64,000 bases of DNA from JBBCJR01 sp037190805 (GCA_037190805.1 JBBCJR010000023.1:1-64000); one strand, 5' to 3'; positions 34,348 to 44,977 are shown, numbered from the stretch's first letter. Made by a program: numbers and translations. Notes: generated by a model not told the origin, from the letters alone.

Positions 34348-35028
34348 ATGTCCGATCCCACCACCATCCGCCGCCTCTATGGCCGTCGCCAGGGGCATAA
34401 GCTGCGTGTCGCCCAGGAAATGCTGGTCGAAACCCTGTTGCCGCGCCTCACCGTGCCCGAGGATGGCGCGCTGACTGCGGCCAGCCTGTTCGGCTCCGAT
34501 CGCCCCCTGGAGCTCGAGATCGGTTTTGGGGGTGGCGAGCATCTGGCAGCGCAGGCGGCGATGCGGCCCAGCCACGGCTTCATCGGCTGCGAGCCGTTTC
34601 TGAACGGCGTGGTGAGCGCCCTCAATCACATCGAGCAGCGCGGACTGGACAATGTCCGCCTTCATATGGGCGATGCCATCAACGTCCTCGAGCGGCTGCC
34701 GGAAGCGAGCCTGGACCGGGTTTATCTGCTTCACCCGGACCCGTGGCCCAAGGCGCGCCACGCCAAACGGCGCTTCATGAATCCGGGGCCGATCGCCCTG
34801 ATCGCAAGTCGCCTGAAGCCGGGCGGCGAGTTCCGTTTCGGCACCGACCATCCGGTCTATCTGCGCTGGGCGCTGATGCAGATGGCCGGCCACCCGGCCT
34901 TCGACTGGTCGGTCGAAACGTCGGCGGACTGGCAGCAACGTCCCGCCGACTGGCCCGAGACCCGCTATGAGGCAAAGGCCCGGGCGCAGGGCCATGAGGT
35001 CTGGTATTTTCGCTACCGACGTCGATAA
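34348..35028 (+). CDS. trmB: tRNA (guanine-N7)-methyltransferase
   Basis: TrmB makes m7G46 in tRNA. The 226-residue protein has the SAM motif LELEIGFGGGEHL, GCEPFLNGVVSAL, and the family signature LLHPDPWPKARHAKRRFMNP, followed by GTDHPVYLRWAL. The N-terminal RRLYGRRQGHKLR is conserved in alphaproteobacterial members and supports ATG 34348, although no ribosome site precedes it and a strong hairpin abuts it. Confidence 0.95.
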   Translation: MSDPTTIRRLYGRRQGHKLRVAQEMLVETLLPRLTVPEDGALTAASLFGSDRPLELEIGFGGGEHLAAQAAMRPSHGFIGCEPFLNGVVSALNHIEQRGLDNVRLHMGDAINVLERLPEASLDRVYLLHPDPWPKARHAKRRFMNPGPIALIASRLKPGGEFRFGTDHPVYLRWALMQMAGHPAFDWSVETSADWQQRPADWPETRYEAKARAQGHEVWYFRYRRR

Positions 35029-35440
35029 TACGGAAAAAAGTCGATCATCAGACGCTCCTCGGGGCTCCTTGGGGAGCCGGCATTATTGATGGGCGATTGC
35101 GACATGGCTCCGCCGACCCGGCGAAAACTTGGACACTATCTGATTTCGCAGGTCGACATATAGGATTTGAGTTCCCCAAGGCTGATCTGCTGTGGCACAT
35201 CATTGGGAGATCGACGTCTCGCCCAATGATTCCGACCTTTGCAGGAATTCAACCCATTGAACATTGCCACCAAGCGCAAGAGGTTGACGATATCCGCGTC
35301 ATCTTCGCTTGGCTCAGGGGCCAGTCGTTTCGTCCTCATTCCACGTTTCGACATGTCGAGCCAAAAAGCACTTTTGCCGGTGGCTGCTTCAATTCCTTGT
35401 TGCGTCATTGCCAGCATCAAAACCGTGGTGGGGCCAGGCC
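35029..35440. other. Lower-GC intergenic stretch with a possible relic gene
   Basis: This 412-base gap is visibly less GC-rich than its surroundings. GGCTCC/GGAGCC at 35063-35078 forms a small hairpin after trmB without a T run. A minus-strand frame (35136-35417, about 93 codons) reads as plausible protein, with a segment LAPEPSEDDADIVNLLRLV, but has no ribosome site and no recognised family. It may be a relic or a small acquired gene. Nothing else is identifiable. Confidence 0.35.
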
Positions 35441-36688
35441 ATGAATAGAGTACTGCGCGCTTGGTTCACGATCCCGCTGTGGCGGCGCATCCTCGGGGCG
35501 CTGGTCACCGGCGTGGCGCTTGGCCTGCTGTTGGACGAGCACGCCGCGCGGATCGCCTGGATCGGCGAACTGTGGATTCGGTTGATCCGGATGATGGTGC
35601 TTCCGCTGGTGCTCGCGCTGATCGTCAGCGGGGTCGCGGCGCTCGGCAGTCCCGCGCGGCTGGGCCAGCTCGGTGCACGCACGATTCTGTTGCTGGTCGG
35701 CATGACGGCGCTGGCGATCTGCGTCGGTCTCGCGCTTGGCACCGTGCTGCAGCCCGGCGCGAACATGGCGATCAGTGTCAGTGCTGCTTCCGAAACAGGC
35801 GTAGCGCGCACATTGGGCGAGCAGTTGATCGCAATCGTGCCCGTCAACGCATTCCAGGCTCTGGCGGCGGGGGACACTCTGTCGGTCATCATCTTTGCCA
35901 TGACAATCGGAGTCGGCATCCTGCTTGCCGGCGAGGCGGGGCGGCCGGTCGCGATCCTAGCGGATGCCGCAGGGCGGGGGATATTGCGGGCGGTGCAGCT
36001 GCTGATGGAGCTGGCCCCACTCGGCGTTCTGGCACTGGTGGCAAATGCCATCGGCAGCCATGGTCTGGTGGTTTTCGTCAATCTTTCGCTGCTTGCCGCT
36101 GGATTGGTGCTGGGCGTGCTGTTCCAAATTCTGGTGGTGCAGGCAGCTGTCGTGAAACTGCTGGGACGCATGTCTCTCGGTCATTATTTTCGATCGATCG
36201 TCGAGCCGGTCCTGGTCGCCTTTTCGACAACCTCCAGCGCCGCGACCCTACCAGTCAGTTTGCGGGTGGCGCAGAACCGCCTGGGCCTCTCACCGCCATT
36301 GGCGTCCGCGGCGATTCCCTTGGGCGCAAGTATCGCCCGCGACGGCACGGGCGTCTATGTTGGGCTGCTGTGCGCTTTCTCCGCGCAGGCCTTTGGAATT
36401 TCGCTGACACCAGGCGACTATCTGGCGCTGGCGGTGGGGTCCGTACTTTTATCGCTTGGAGCGGCGGGGGTGCCGTCGGCCGCTCTGTTCATGCTCTCGG
36501 GCGTGCTCTCCCTTGTCGGCATCGACGAAGCGCAGACCGCTGCAGTCGTCGCATTCATCCTTCCGTTCGATCGGCTGATGGATATGATCCGCACCGTGCC
36601 GAACGTGACCGCCAATCTCGCAGTCGCGACCGCCGTCGCCCGGAATGACGCCACATCATCGCCGGGAGACGATCACCCGGCAATCTGA
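35441..36688 (+). CDS. Dicarboxylate/amino acid:cation symporter (DAACS family)
   Basis: A 415-residue transporter of the GltP/DctA family. It shows RLIRMMVLPLVLALIVSGVAALG near helix 2-3, AFSTTSSAATLPVSLRVAQ (the Ser-rich first re-entrant loop), LGASIARDGTGVYVGL and PFDRLMDMIRTVPNVTANLA, where TVPNVTAN replaces the more usual R-T-x-x-N-V-x-G-D. Substrates in the family are glutamate, aspartate and C4-dicarboxylates. ATG 35441 is picked because the upstream frame enters low-quality sequence. It is the first gene of an accessory-looking block. Confidence 0.88.
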   Translation: MNRVLRAWFTIPLWRRILGALVTGVALGLLLDEHAARIAWIGELWIRLIRMMVLPLVLALIVSGVAALGSPARLGQLGARTILLLVGMTALAICVGLALGTVLQPGANMAISVSAASETGVARTLGEQLIAIVPVNAFQALAAGDTLSVIIFAMTIGVGILLAGEAGRPVAILADAAGRGILRAVQLLMELAPLGVLALVANAIGSHGLVVFVNLSLLAAGLVLGVLFQILVVQAAVVKLLGRMSLGHYFRSIVEPVLVAFSTTSSAATLPVSLRVAQNRLGLSPPLASAAIPLGASIARDGTGVYVGLLCAFSAQAFGISLTPGDYLALAVGSVLLSLGAAGVPSAALFMLSGVLSLVGIDEAQTAAVVAFILPFDRLMDMIRTVPNVTANLAVATAVARNDATSSPGDDHPAI

Positions 36689-36814
36689 AGCTCTGCTCCT
36701 CGTCATTGTTGCGCGACCAACGAACACATGCCGACGGCCCCCGTCATGTCATCAGCTGCCGTCAGAAGGCGCTTTGCATCAATAATGTCGCGTAACCGGG
36801 CTCGAGATGCGTTT

Positions 36815-37834
36815 TCACTTGGCCTGGGTCATCGCGAAGATACCCTGTGCGTTGCTACTGTCGAAGGCGAGGTCGAGAAGGCCGGTAGCCGGATCTACAT
36901 CGCGTGAGATGAACTCATAGAAGCTGCCCGGGACCGATAGAGTCACGATATCGTCGCCATCGATAAAGCGCCGCTCAACCAGATCGGCCCGGAAGGCGGT
37001 CTGGCGGACCCGGCCGCTCGCCGAAAACTCTACCTTGTCCTTGATAGGCCGTCCCTCAGCACGAAGTTGATTGGCCAGCGTCTCGACATCGGCCACGCGA
37101 TCCGTTGCATGGTTGAAGGCATTACCCTCGGTCGAGATCCACGCAGCCTCCGGGGATTCGGCAAGCAGCCCCTGATAATCCGCTACGGTGCATAGGCTAT
37201 GATGACGTCCGAACGCATTCGCCAGCGTCGGAATGATCGCCGTGGCGGTCGCGAATGGCGCCTCTCCACTGTCGCTGAATACGCCCAGGACTTGGCGCGC
37301 GAAAGGCGTCATCGGATCGCTTGTCGTCCCGAACACGCGGCCCGCAGCCTGCTGGAATTCCGGTGAGAAGCGTTCCACATGCAATTCACTCAGAAAAAAC
37401 TGCGGGATCGATGCCGGCAGGTCCGCATGGCGCCACGCCTGGCCGGTCATACGGAGCGCCGGCAGAGGATAAAGTGCGGCAGGTCGATAGCCGAGCGGTT
37501 CGAGAATCCGTGAGAACGCATCGGCGCCGGGCGGCAGGGCGCCGGTATTCACCGTGGGAAACCGGATCGTTCGGAGCGCGCCATGATCGAATTGAATACG
37601 CCCTCCGGAAGCCTCGACCTGCGCGACATAGGCCGCGCTTGCCGGGACGCGGCGAAGCAATCCTTCGAACAGGATCGCATTAAGCGCCATCGCCATTTCA
37701 CCCCGGCTGACCTGGTCTCGTTCCCCTTCCAGCGTCGGGTCGATCGCCAGGAGGCCGAGCAATCGGCCTGCGCGATCCTGACCGATATGATCCGCGACCA
37801 AGCGGTAAACGTTGCTGACATGCGAGATGGTCAT
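36815..37834 (-). CDS. DUF1338 family protein (2-oxoadipate dioxygenase/decarboxylase type)
   Basis: A 339-residue protein of the DUF1338/HglS family, VOC-superfamily metalloenzymes that convert 2-oxoadipate to D-2-hydroxyglutarate in lysine catabolism. Visible signatures are QFDHGALRTIRFPT near residue 84 (metal His84 and substrate Arg candidates), LPALRMTGQAWRHAD, FFLSELHVERFSPEF and STEGNAFNHATDRV. Other lysine-degradation genes are absent from the window. A LysR regulator is divergently transcribed from 85 bases away, which suggests substrate-dependent control. Reaction assigned by family, not proven here. Confidence 0.82.
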   Translation of the reverse strand: MTISHVSNVYRLVADHIGQDRAGRLLGLLAIDPTLEGERDQVSRGEMAMALNAILFEGLLRRVPASAAYVAQVEASGGRIQFDHGALRTIRFPTVNTGALPPGADAFSRILEPLGYRPAALYPLPALRMTGQAWRHADLPASIPQFFLSELHVERFSPEFQQAAGRVFGTTSDPMTPFARQVLGVFSDSGEAPFATATAIIPTLANAFGRHHSLCTVADYQGLLAESPEAAWISTEGNAFNHATDRVADVETLANQLRAEGRPIKDKVEFSASGRVRQTAFRADLVERRFIDGDDIVTLSVPGSFYEFISRDVDPATGLLDLAFDSSNAQGIFAMTQAK

Positions 37835-37867
37835 GTGAAATATCCTTCAAAACTCCAGATATTGATG

Positions 37868-37906
37868 TGAATCCTGCATAGAAAGCGATATTGACGCATA
37901 GATTCA
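37868..37906. promoter_or_regulatory. Putative LysR binding region between the DUF1338 and lysR genes
   Basis: GCATAGA occurs twice in direct orientation (37876-37882 and 37896-37902), 20 bases or two helical turns apart. The pair is bracketed by TGAATC (37868-37873) and its complement GATTCA (37901-37906). Sites on one DNA face in a divergent LysR promoter are expected for such regulators. Confidence 0.45.
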
Positions 37907-37918
37907 TGAGTGAATGGA

Positions 37919-38821
37919 ATGGATAACGTCACCCGTCGCTTGATGCCTCCAACGGCGGCGCTTCACAGTTTCACCGTCGCCGCACGTCTCGGCAGCTTTT
38001 CCGCGGCAGGCGCGGCGCTGGGTCTCACGCAGAGCGCGGTGAGCCGGCAGATCGCACTGCTGGAAGAATGGCTTCAGCTTCGATTGTTCGATCGTGCGGG
38101 TCGCGGGGTGATGCTGACGCCGGATGGACGCGATTATGCCGAAGCGATCGGACCGGCGCTCGACCGCATCCGGCGAGCGACCGCCCGTGCGATCGAGCGC
38201 CGGCCTGATCGTGCGCTTTCGATCGCGACTTTGCCGAGTTTCGGCATGCGCTGGCTGGCGCCGCGGCTACCGCGATTGACGGCGCAAATTCCAGGTATGG
38301 TTATCAGCTTTTCGGCGCGGTCGACCCAATTCGACTTCGTGGAAGAGCCGTTCGATGCAGCGATCCATTTCGGCAAGGCCGATTGGCCGGGGCTGTGTCA
38401 CGACTGGCTGTTCCGGGAGCACGCGGTCGCCGTAATGTCTCCGGACTTCGCCACCGCCAATGCCATCAGAGAGCCACGCGATCTCCTGCACGCACCCTTG
38501 CTCGCCCTGTCCTCCCGAGCGCATGCATGGTCGGACTGGTTCTCCGCAGCGGGCATCGTCGATGCCTCACCGGACGCCAAAGCGATGTTCGAACAGTTTC
38601 TGATGCTTGCGCAGGCGGCAGTCGTCGGGTCCGGGGCCGCGCTGATCCCCAAATTCCTGATCGAGCCCGAACTGGAAGCCGGAACATTGATCAGCCCCTT
38701 TGCCGCCGCGGCATCGGACAGCGGTGACTATTATCTGGTTTACCCGCCAGACAGAACGACGCTGCCCGCCTTCGCGGCTTTTAGAACCTGGCTACTCGCG
38801 GAATGCGCGGCAGGCGTCTGA
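37919..38821 (+). CDS. LysR-family transcriptional regulator (GcvA-like)
   Basis: A 300-residue LysR-type regulator. The N-terminal winged helix spans about residues 7-66 (ALHSFTVAARLGSFSAAGAALGL, then SAVSRQIALLEEWLQLRLFDRAGRG). The effector-binding domain follows and ends with VVGSGAALIPKFLIEPELEAG, as in the GcvA/AmpR branch. It is divergent from the DUF1338 gene and probably controls it, perhaps with the symporter. GTG 37910 is an alternative start three codons earlier; neither has a strong ribosome site. Confidence 0.9.
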   Translation: MDNVTRRLMPPTAALHSFTVAARLGSFSAAGAALGLTQSAVSRQIALLEEWLQLRLFDRAGRGVMLTPDGRDYAEAIGPALDRIRRATARAIERRPDRALSIATLPSFGMRWLAPRLPRLTAQIPGMVISFSARSTQFDFVEEPFDAAIHFGKADWPGLCHDWLFREHAVAVMSPDFATANAIREPRDLLHAPLLALSSRAHAWSDWFSAAGIVDASPDAKAMFEQFLMLAQAAVVGSGAALIPKFLIEPELEAGTLISPFAAAASDSGDYYLVYPPDRTTLPAFAAFRTWLLAECAAGV

Positions 38822-38831
38822 ACCCGTTCCC

Positions 38832-39089
38832 TCAGCCGGCGTCGTCGGCCGGAATCTTGGAAGGCGGGCTGATCACCTCGGCTCCGATCTCGGGTGCGGG
38901 CGCCTTCTTCTTCGGTGCCTGGCGCCGCGCGCGATTGGCATAGAGCAGCGCCGCCATCAGCGCCGCCGAACCGATGCCAACCCCGACACCGACCTTGGTC
39001 TTGCGCTTCCGATCATCCTGGCCCTGATCCGGCGCCACAGCGGCAGCTGCATCATCAGAATCGTCGGGCGACTTGGTCGAGCGAGACAT
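38832..39089 (-). CDS. Small single-pass membrane protein, hypothetical
   Basis: An 85-residue protein: a polar Asp/Ser/Lys-rich N-terminus, one membrane helix (about 30-54, VGVGVGIGSAALMAALLYANRARR), and a Pro/Lys/Ala-rich tail. No family was recognised. ATG 39089 has GGGAG five bases upstream; the frame continues further up but that part is unsupported. It is convergent with the lysR gene, ten bases away. Confidence 0.7.
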   Translation of the reverse strand: MSRSTKSPDDSDDAAAAVAPDQGQDDRKRKTKVGVGVGIGSAALMAALLYANRARRQAPKKKAPAPEIGAEVISPPSKIPADDAG

Positions 39090-39204
39090 GACGGCTCCCG
39101 TATAACGACGACGCACGGTCGTTCAGCATCCCGGCCAGCATGGCCAACCCCCTATGTGGCAATTCCGTGTCATCATGGCCACCCCCCAAAAGGGTGCGCG
39201 GGCG

Positions 39205-40158
39205 TCAGCGCGGCGGCAGGCGAAGAGCGAACTTCATCAGCAACGTCCGCTGGATCTGGCTGAGATTGTCGTCCGAGAGCAGCCACAGGATGGAACGGTC
39301 GCCCTCCCGGGTCAGCGCCATCGCTTCCATGTTGTCGACGGACAGAGGTGGTTCCAGCCGCGCGATCTCAACGCCGGCCGCGAAGCCGTCGCCGGCCGGA
39401 TCGACCAGCATCAGGGCGGCGGCCACCCCCTGCAGCAGCGAGAAGCGGCGGTTGAGGATCAGGAGACGACCATCCGGCAGTGCCAGGGCATCGGTGGGAT
39501 GGAAGCTGTCGTCCGGCGGCCGATAACCGAATTCCGTCACCACCGCAGCCGGATCGGTGGGATCGCGATCGAAGATCAGCGCCGGATGCGCGCCGTCTGA
39601 TCGTGAAGCCTCCTCCGAGATCAGGATGAACCGGCCGTCGGTGGTGCGGATCATCGATTCGGCACCGCCATTGGCCGACCATTTCGCCATCGCCGCCGGT
39701 GCTGCCTCTGCTTGCTTATCGAGGTCGCTGCCGTAGCGGACGATGCGATTGGTGTTTTCCAACGCGACCCAGAAGGTGCCCGTTGCCGGATCGACCGCCA
39801 TCGCCTCGATGTCGCGCTCCCATTTGAGGCCCCTCGTGCCCAGGCCCTCCATCGCATCCATCCGTGCCGGGCCGAGCCGCCAGCGCCGGTCGATAGCGAC
39901 ACGGGTGAGCTGGCCGGTGTCCGACATCAGCATGAACCGCTCACCCACCACGTGCATCGACGAGAAACCGCCGAAGCGGGGATCGCTGCTCGACAGCACC
40001 AGACCGCCCAGATAGTCGAGCGCGCCGACCTGCCGGCGGCCCGGATCGGCCGGGTCCAGGGCCAGGGGCCGCGTGCTGATCACCACGGTCGGGGAAGCCG
40101 GCGGCGCGACGTCCGACAGCAGGAACAGGGCGAAGACGAGCAGGATCAACGCTCTCAT
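39205..40158 (-). CDS. Esterase-like activity of phytase family protein
   Basis: A 317-residue secreted protein of the phytase-like beta-propeller family (PF13449 type). A signal sequence (MRALILLVFALFLLSDVAPP) is followed by propeller blades: FGGFSSMHVVGERFMLMSDTG, ERDIEAMAVDPATGTFWVALENTNRIVRY, and VDNMEAMALTREGDRSILWLLSDDN. The catalytic role in bacteria is uncertain despite the family name. Located 46 bases from the divergent recQ start. Confidence 0.82.
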   Translation of the reverse strand: MRALILLVFALFLLSDVAPPASPTVVISTRPLALDPADPGRRQVGALDYLGGLVLSSSDPRFGGFSSMHVVGERFMLMSDTGQLTRVAIDRRWRLGPARMDAMEGLGTRGLKWERDIEAMAVDPATGTFWVALENTNRIVRYGSDLDKQAEAAPAAMAKWSANGGAESMIRTTDGRFILISEEASRSDGAHPALIFDRDPTDPAAVVTEFGYRPPDDSFHPTDALALPDGRLLILNRRFSLLQGVAAALMLVDPAGDGFAAGVEIARLEPPLSVDNMEAMALTREGDRSILWLLSDDNLSQIQRTLLMKFALRLPPR

Positions 40159-40204
40159 GGGCGCGGCAGTAGCATCTGTGCATGACGATCGCTATCGCCG
40201 GGGC

Positions 40205-41989
<1,785 letters not shown>

Positions 41990-42093
41990 ACCATCGCTAA
42001 CCATGTCGTTCAGCCACCGCTCACGCGACTCGGCAAATAGTCGGGGCAGTCGAACAGGCGGTCTCATCGCCGCCAATGACAGGGAGATATCCT

Positions 42094-42438
42094 ATGTTGC
42101 GTAACGCCCTGGCCGCCATCGCCCTGGCCGCCGTCACCGCCACCACGATCGCGCCGACGATGGCCGAAGCCCGTCGCCATGACCGGTACGACCGTTATGA
42201 CCGCCCACAGTATCGCGGCGATTATTATCGCTCGGACTATCGGCGGGGCTATCGGGGCGGCGACTATCGCAACTGCCGCGACAACGGCACCGGCGGGCTC
42301 GTGATCGGCGCCATCGCCGGCGGCCTGCTCGGCAATGAGGTTGCCCGTCGCGGCGACAAGACGACGGGTGCGGTACTCGGCGCCGGTGTCGGCGCGCTGG
42401 CCGGCCGCGCCATCGACCGCGCCGACCGCCGCTGCTGA
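42094..42438 (+). CDS. Glycine-zipper 2TM-domain secreted protein
   Basis: A 114-residue envelope protein with a signal peptide (about 1-25), then a Tyr/Arg/Asp-rich stretch (RYDRYDRPQYRGDYYRSDY) and a glycine-zipper module GGLVIGAIAGGLLGNEVARR with a second GAVLGAGVGALAGRAID. Such 17-kDa-antigen-like proteins insert in or line the outer membrane; the role is unknown. ATG 42094 follows AGGGAG at seven bases, and a strong terminator follows the gene. Confidence 0.85.
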   Translation: MLRNALAAIALAAVTATTIAPTMAEARRHDRYDRYDRPQYRGDYYRSDYRRGYRGGDYRNCRDNGTGGLVIGAIAGGLLGNEVARRGDKTTGAVLGAGVGALAGRAIDRADRRC

Positions 42439-42463
42439 GGCAGCGTTGCCACCGGAATAAAGA

Positions 42464-42492
42464 GGGCGATCCCGGGGGTCGCCCTTTTCTTT
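42464..42492 (+). terminator. Intrinsic terminator after the glycine-zipper gene
   Basis: GGGCGA at 42464-42469 pairs with TCGCCC at 42479-42484, followed by TTTTCTTTT. The gene upstream ends 25 bases before it. Confidence 0.85.
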
Positions 42493-42547
42493 TGCCCCGC
42501 CCCATGTCTATCGGAGCGCATAAGCCATGGGCGAAAGGGACGGCAGC

Positions 42548-42958
42548 ATGTTCAAGCATCTCGACGAGCGGATTCGCGTCGCCGGTCAGATCCAGCCCGC
42601 CGACATTGCCAGCGCGGCGGCGGGCGGTGTCGTCATGATCATCAACAATCGCCCCGACGATGAGTCTCCCGGCCAGCCCAGCGGCGCGGAGATCGCGGCG
42701 GCGGCGGCGGCGGCGGGCCTGGCCTATCGCGCCATTCCCGTCACCCATGCCGGCTTTTCATCCAATCAGGTGGAGGCCATGCAGGCGGCGCTGGCCGAGG
42801 CTGACGGCCCGGTCCTGGCCTTCTGCCGCTCCGGTACGCGTTCGACGCTGCTGTGGGCGCTGGCCGAGGCGCGCTCGGGCACGGATGCCGACGCGCTGGC
42901 TGAAAAGGCGGCAGCGGCGGGTTATGATCTGACGCCGATCCGCGCCTTCCTGAGCTGA
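42548..42958 (+). CDS. TIGR01244-type sulfur transferase / beta-lactamase-hydrolase-like phosphatase
   Basis: A 136-residue dual-specificity-phosphatase-fold protein. The active-site loop FCRSGTRS (C-x5-R) is near residue 92, and VVMIINNRPDDESPGQPS near residue 30 is the second family signature. Related domains are fused to metallo-beta-lactamase-like sulfur dioxygenases (Blh), and stand-alone forms are often linked to sulfide oxidation; the actual substrate is unknown. ATG 42548 has AAGGGA upstream and is preferred to ATG 42527. Confidence 0.82.
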   Translation: MFKHLDERIRVAGQIQPADIASAAAGGVVMIINNRPDDESPGQPSGAEIAAAAAAAGLAYRAIPVTHAGFSSNQVEAMQAALAEADGPVLAFCRSGTRSTLLWALAEARSGTDADALAEKAAAAGYDLTPIRAFLS

Positions 42959-43018
42959 ATAAAAAAGGGGCCGACGAGCGAACTCGCCGGCCCAGTACGT
43001 CCGCAGGAGGAACCTCTT

Positions 43019-44371
43019 CTATAAATCGTAGGCGCGCTCGCCATGTTCGCCGAGGTCGAGCCCCTCGCGCTCGACATCGGCCGAGACGCGCAGGCCGATG
43101 GCCAGCCTGACGATGGTGAGCGCGATGACGGTGCCGATCGTCGACCACAGAATGGTCGCCACGACGGCGCCGATCTGAATCGCCAGTTGCTGCCCCATCG
43201 CGAAATCCGCAGGGCCCGGGCCGCCAAGAACCGGCGCATAGACGATGGCCGTGCCGACCGCGCCGACAATCCCGCCGACGCCGTGGATGCCGAACGCGTC
43301 CAGTGCGTCGTCATAGCCCAGCCGGGGCTTCAGCCAGGTGACCGCATAATAACAGACGACCGAAGCCACCGCGCCGAGGACGATGGCACCGAACGGCCCT
43401 GAGTTGCCTGCCGCCGGCGTCACCGCAACCAGCCCGGAGATCACGCCGGAACAGAACCCCAGCGCCGACGCCTTGTGGCCGGCTGCCCGCTCGATCAGCA
43501 TCCAGGCAAGACCGCCCGCCGCGGTCGCGACGAAGGTATTGAGCATCGCGAGCGCCGCGGCGCTGCCCGCCTCTAGAGCCGAGCCGCCATTGAAGCCGAA
43601 CCAGCCCACCCACAGCAGGCCGGTGCCGACAAAGGTCAGGGTCAGCGAATGCGGGGTCATGCGCTCGGTCGGGAAACCGATGCGGCGGCCCACCATCAGC
43701 GCGGCAACAAGGGAGGAGACACCCGCGTTGATGTGGACCACCGTACCGCCGGCGAAGTCGAGCGCGCCAAGGCCAAAGAAATAGCCGCTGACGCCGTTTT
43801 CGCCCCCGTCGAACCAGACCATGTGCGCGATCGGAAAATAGACGATGGTCAGCCAGATCGCGGCAAACAGCATCGTCGCGGAAAATTTCATCCGTTCGAC
43901 CACTGCGCCCAGCACCAGGGCGATGGTGATCGCGGCGAAGGTCATCTGGAAGCAGATGAACACATATTCGGGGATGACGACGCCCGCGCTGAATGTCGCC
44001 GCCACGCTGTCCGGGGTGACGCCGGCCAGAAACAGCTTGTCGAGGCCTGATATGAACGGCGTCGCGCTACCCCCGAAGGTCAGGGTATAGCCCCACGTCA
44101 CCCAGATCAGCATCGCCAGTGCCGCGGCGGAGCCAACCTGGGTCATCGTCGACAACATGTTCTTCGACCGGGTGAGGCCGCCATAGAACAGCGCGAGCCC
44201 CGGCAGGATCATGGCCAGGACAAGCACGGTGGCGACCATCATCCATGCCGTGTCGCCCTTGTCGGGCGCCAGCACGGCCGGCGTCACCTCCTGCGCCAGA
44301 GCGGGGGCGGCCGAGGCCGCTAGTCCCGCAAAAACGGCACAGATCGTCCGCAAGGCGCCGATCCAGTTCAG
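43019..44371 (-). CDS. amtB: Ammonium transporter
   Basis: Amt channels import ammonium. The protein (about 450 residues) has a signal peptide (ICAVFAGLAASAAPALAQ) and 11 membrane helices, with LALFYGGLTRSKNMLSTM, the His motif FAGGTVVHINAGVSSLVAAL, and FGIHGVGGIVGAVGTA near the C-terminus carrying the second pore His. No ATG or GTG fits the start: an AGGGGGA site is six bases from CTG 44371, while TTG 44353 and TTG 44425 are the other options. No glnK accompanies it. A sigma-54-like promoter precedes it. Confidence 0.93.
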   Translation of the reverse strand: MNWIGALRTICAVFAGLAASAAPALAQEVTPAVLAPDKGDTAWMMVATVLVLAMILPGLALFYGGLTRSKNMLSTMTQVGSAAALAMLIWVTWGYTLTFGGSATPFISGLDKLFLAGVTPDSVAATFSAGVVIPEYVFICFQMTFAAITIALVLGAVVERMKFSATMLFAAIWLTIVYFPIAHMVWFDGGENGVSGYFFGLGALDFAGGTVVHINAGVSSLVAALMVGRRIGFPTERMTPHSLTLTFVGTGLLWVGWFGFNGGSALEAGSAAALAMLNTFVATAAGGLAWMLIERAAGHKASALGFCSGVISGLVAVTPAAGNSGPFGAIVLGAVASVVCYYAVTWLKPRLGYDDALDAFGIHGVGGIVGAVGTAIVYAPVLGGPGPADFAMGQQLAIQIGAVVATILWSTIGTVIALTIVRLAIGLRVSADVEREGLDLGEHGERAYDL

Positions 44372-44463
44372 GCTGCATCCCCCTGATGAAGCAGCTTCCG
44401 GAACGGCAGAACGAGAAGATCGCAACGGCGGTCGCTCCCTTGAAGGCGATGGCCTGGGAGCAT

Positions 44464-44479
44464 TTCAAGGATCGTGCCA
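44464..44479 (-). promoter_or_regulatory. Sigma-54-like promoter for amtB
   Basis: On the minus strand TGGCACG-N4-TTGAA matches the -24/-12 consensus, with a perfect -24 block and the correct spacing. The -12 element has GA where GC is normally invariant. It lies about 90 bases before the amtB start. amtB is a classic NtrC/RpoN target, which supports the reading. A TGCA-flanked imperfect palindrome at 44599-44612 might be an upstream activator site. Confidence 0.55.
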
Positions 44480-44668
44480 GTCCGACTCTTGCAAGAAAGA
44501 CGCCGGAATCGGGGGATCTGCTATGCGCTCGGCTCGATCAAACAGCCCACCTGGCGGGCAAGAAGCGAATCGTGCCTAATTTTTAGGCGGCCCATATCTG
44601 CAGCACCTTGCAATTATCAGCGTCCGCATCATGCTTGATGAGCAGGTCATCATAGCGGGGGCGCGATA

Positions 44669-44959
44669 ATGCATGGGATCATCATCGTGCTGGGGACGGG
44701 TCTGACGCTGGCGATGCCGGCAATGGCGGGCGTGCAGGTCGAGGGGGGCGTCCGTGTCCATCGGGGACCAGCCGCCGTCCCCGGAAATGACAGCGCTTCA
44801 CCTCACCCTGGCCGGATGCGGCCCATGGCTGCCGCCGAGGTCAGCCGCACGGTGGTGCTGGACCGCCGTTACGGCAGCGCCCCGGCATCCCGCCGGATCA
44901 TCCGACCGATAGGGGTCGATTCACTGCTCATGGCCGGCGGGCGAGTGACGCGCCCCTGA
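44669..44959 (+). CDS. Small secreted protein, hypothetical
   Basis: A 96-residue frame with a signal peptide (IIIVLGTGLTLAMPAMA) and an Arg/Pro/Val-rich mature part ending SRRIIRPIGVDSLLMAGG. GGGGG lies eight bases before ATG 44669. No family recognised. It stands alone between divergent amtB and convergent tldD. Composition is compatible with a real gene, but nothing else supports it. Confidence 0.5.
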   Translation: MHGIIIVLGTGLTLAMPAMAGVQVEGGVRVHRGPAAVPGNDSASPHPGRMRPMAAAEVSRTVVLDRRYGSAPASRRIIRPIGVDSLLMAGGRVTRP

Positions 44960-44977
44960 AGTCAGCCCTGAGCAGGA

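Noticed and set aside
35136..35417. 93-codon minus-strand frame in the low-GC gap
   Set aside because: Plausible composition but no ribosome site and no recognised family; noted under the gap, not called as a gene.
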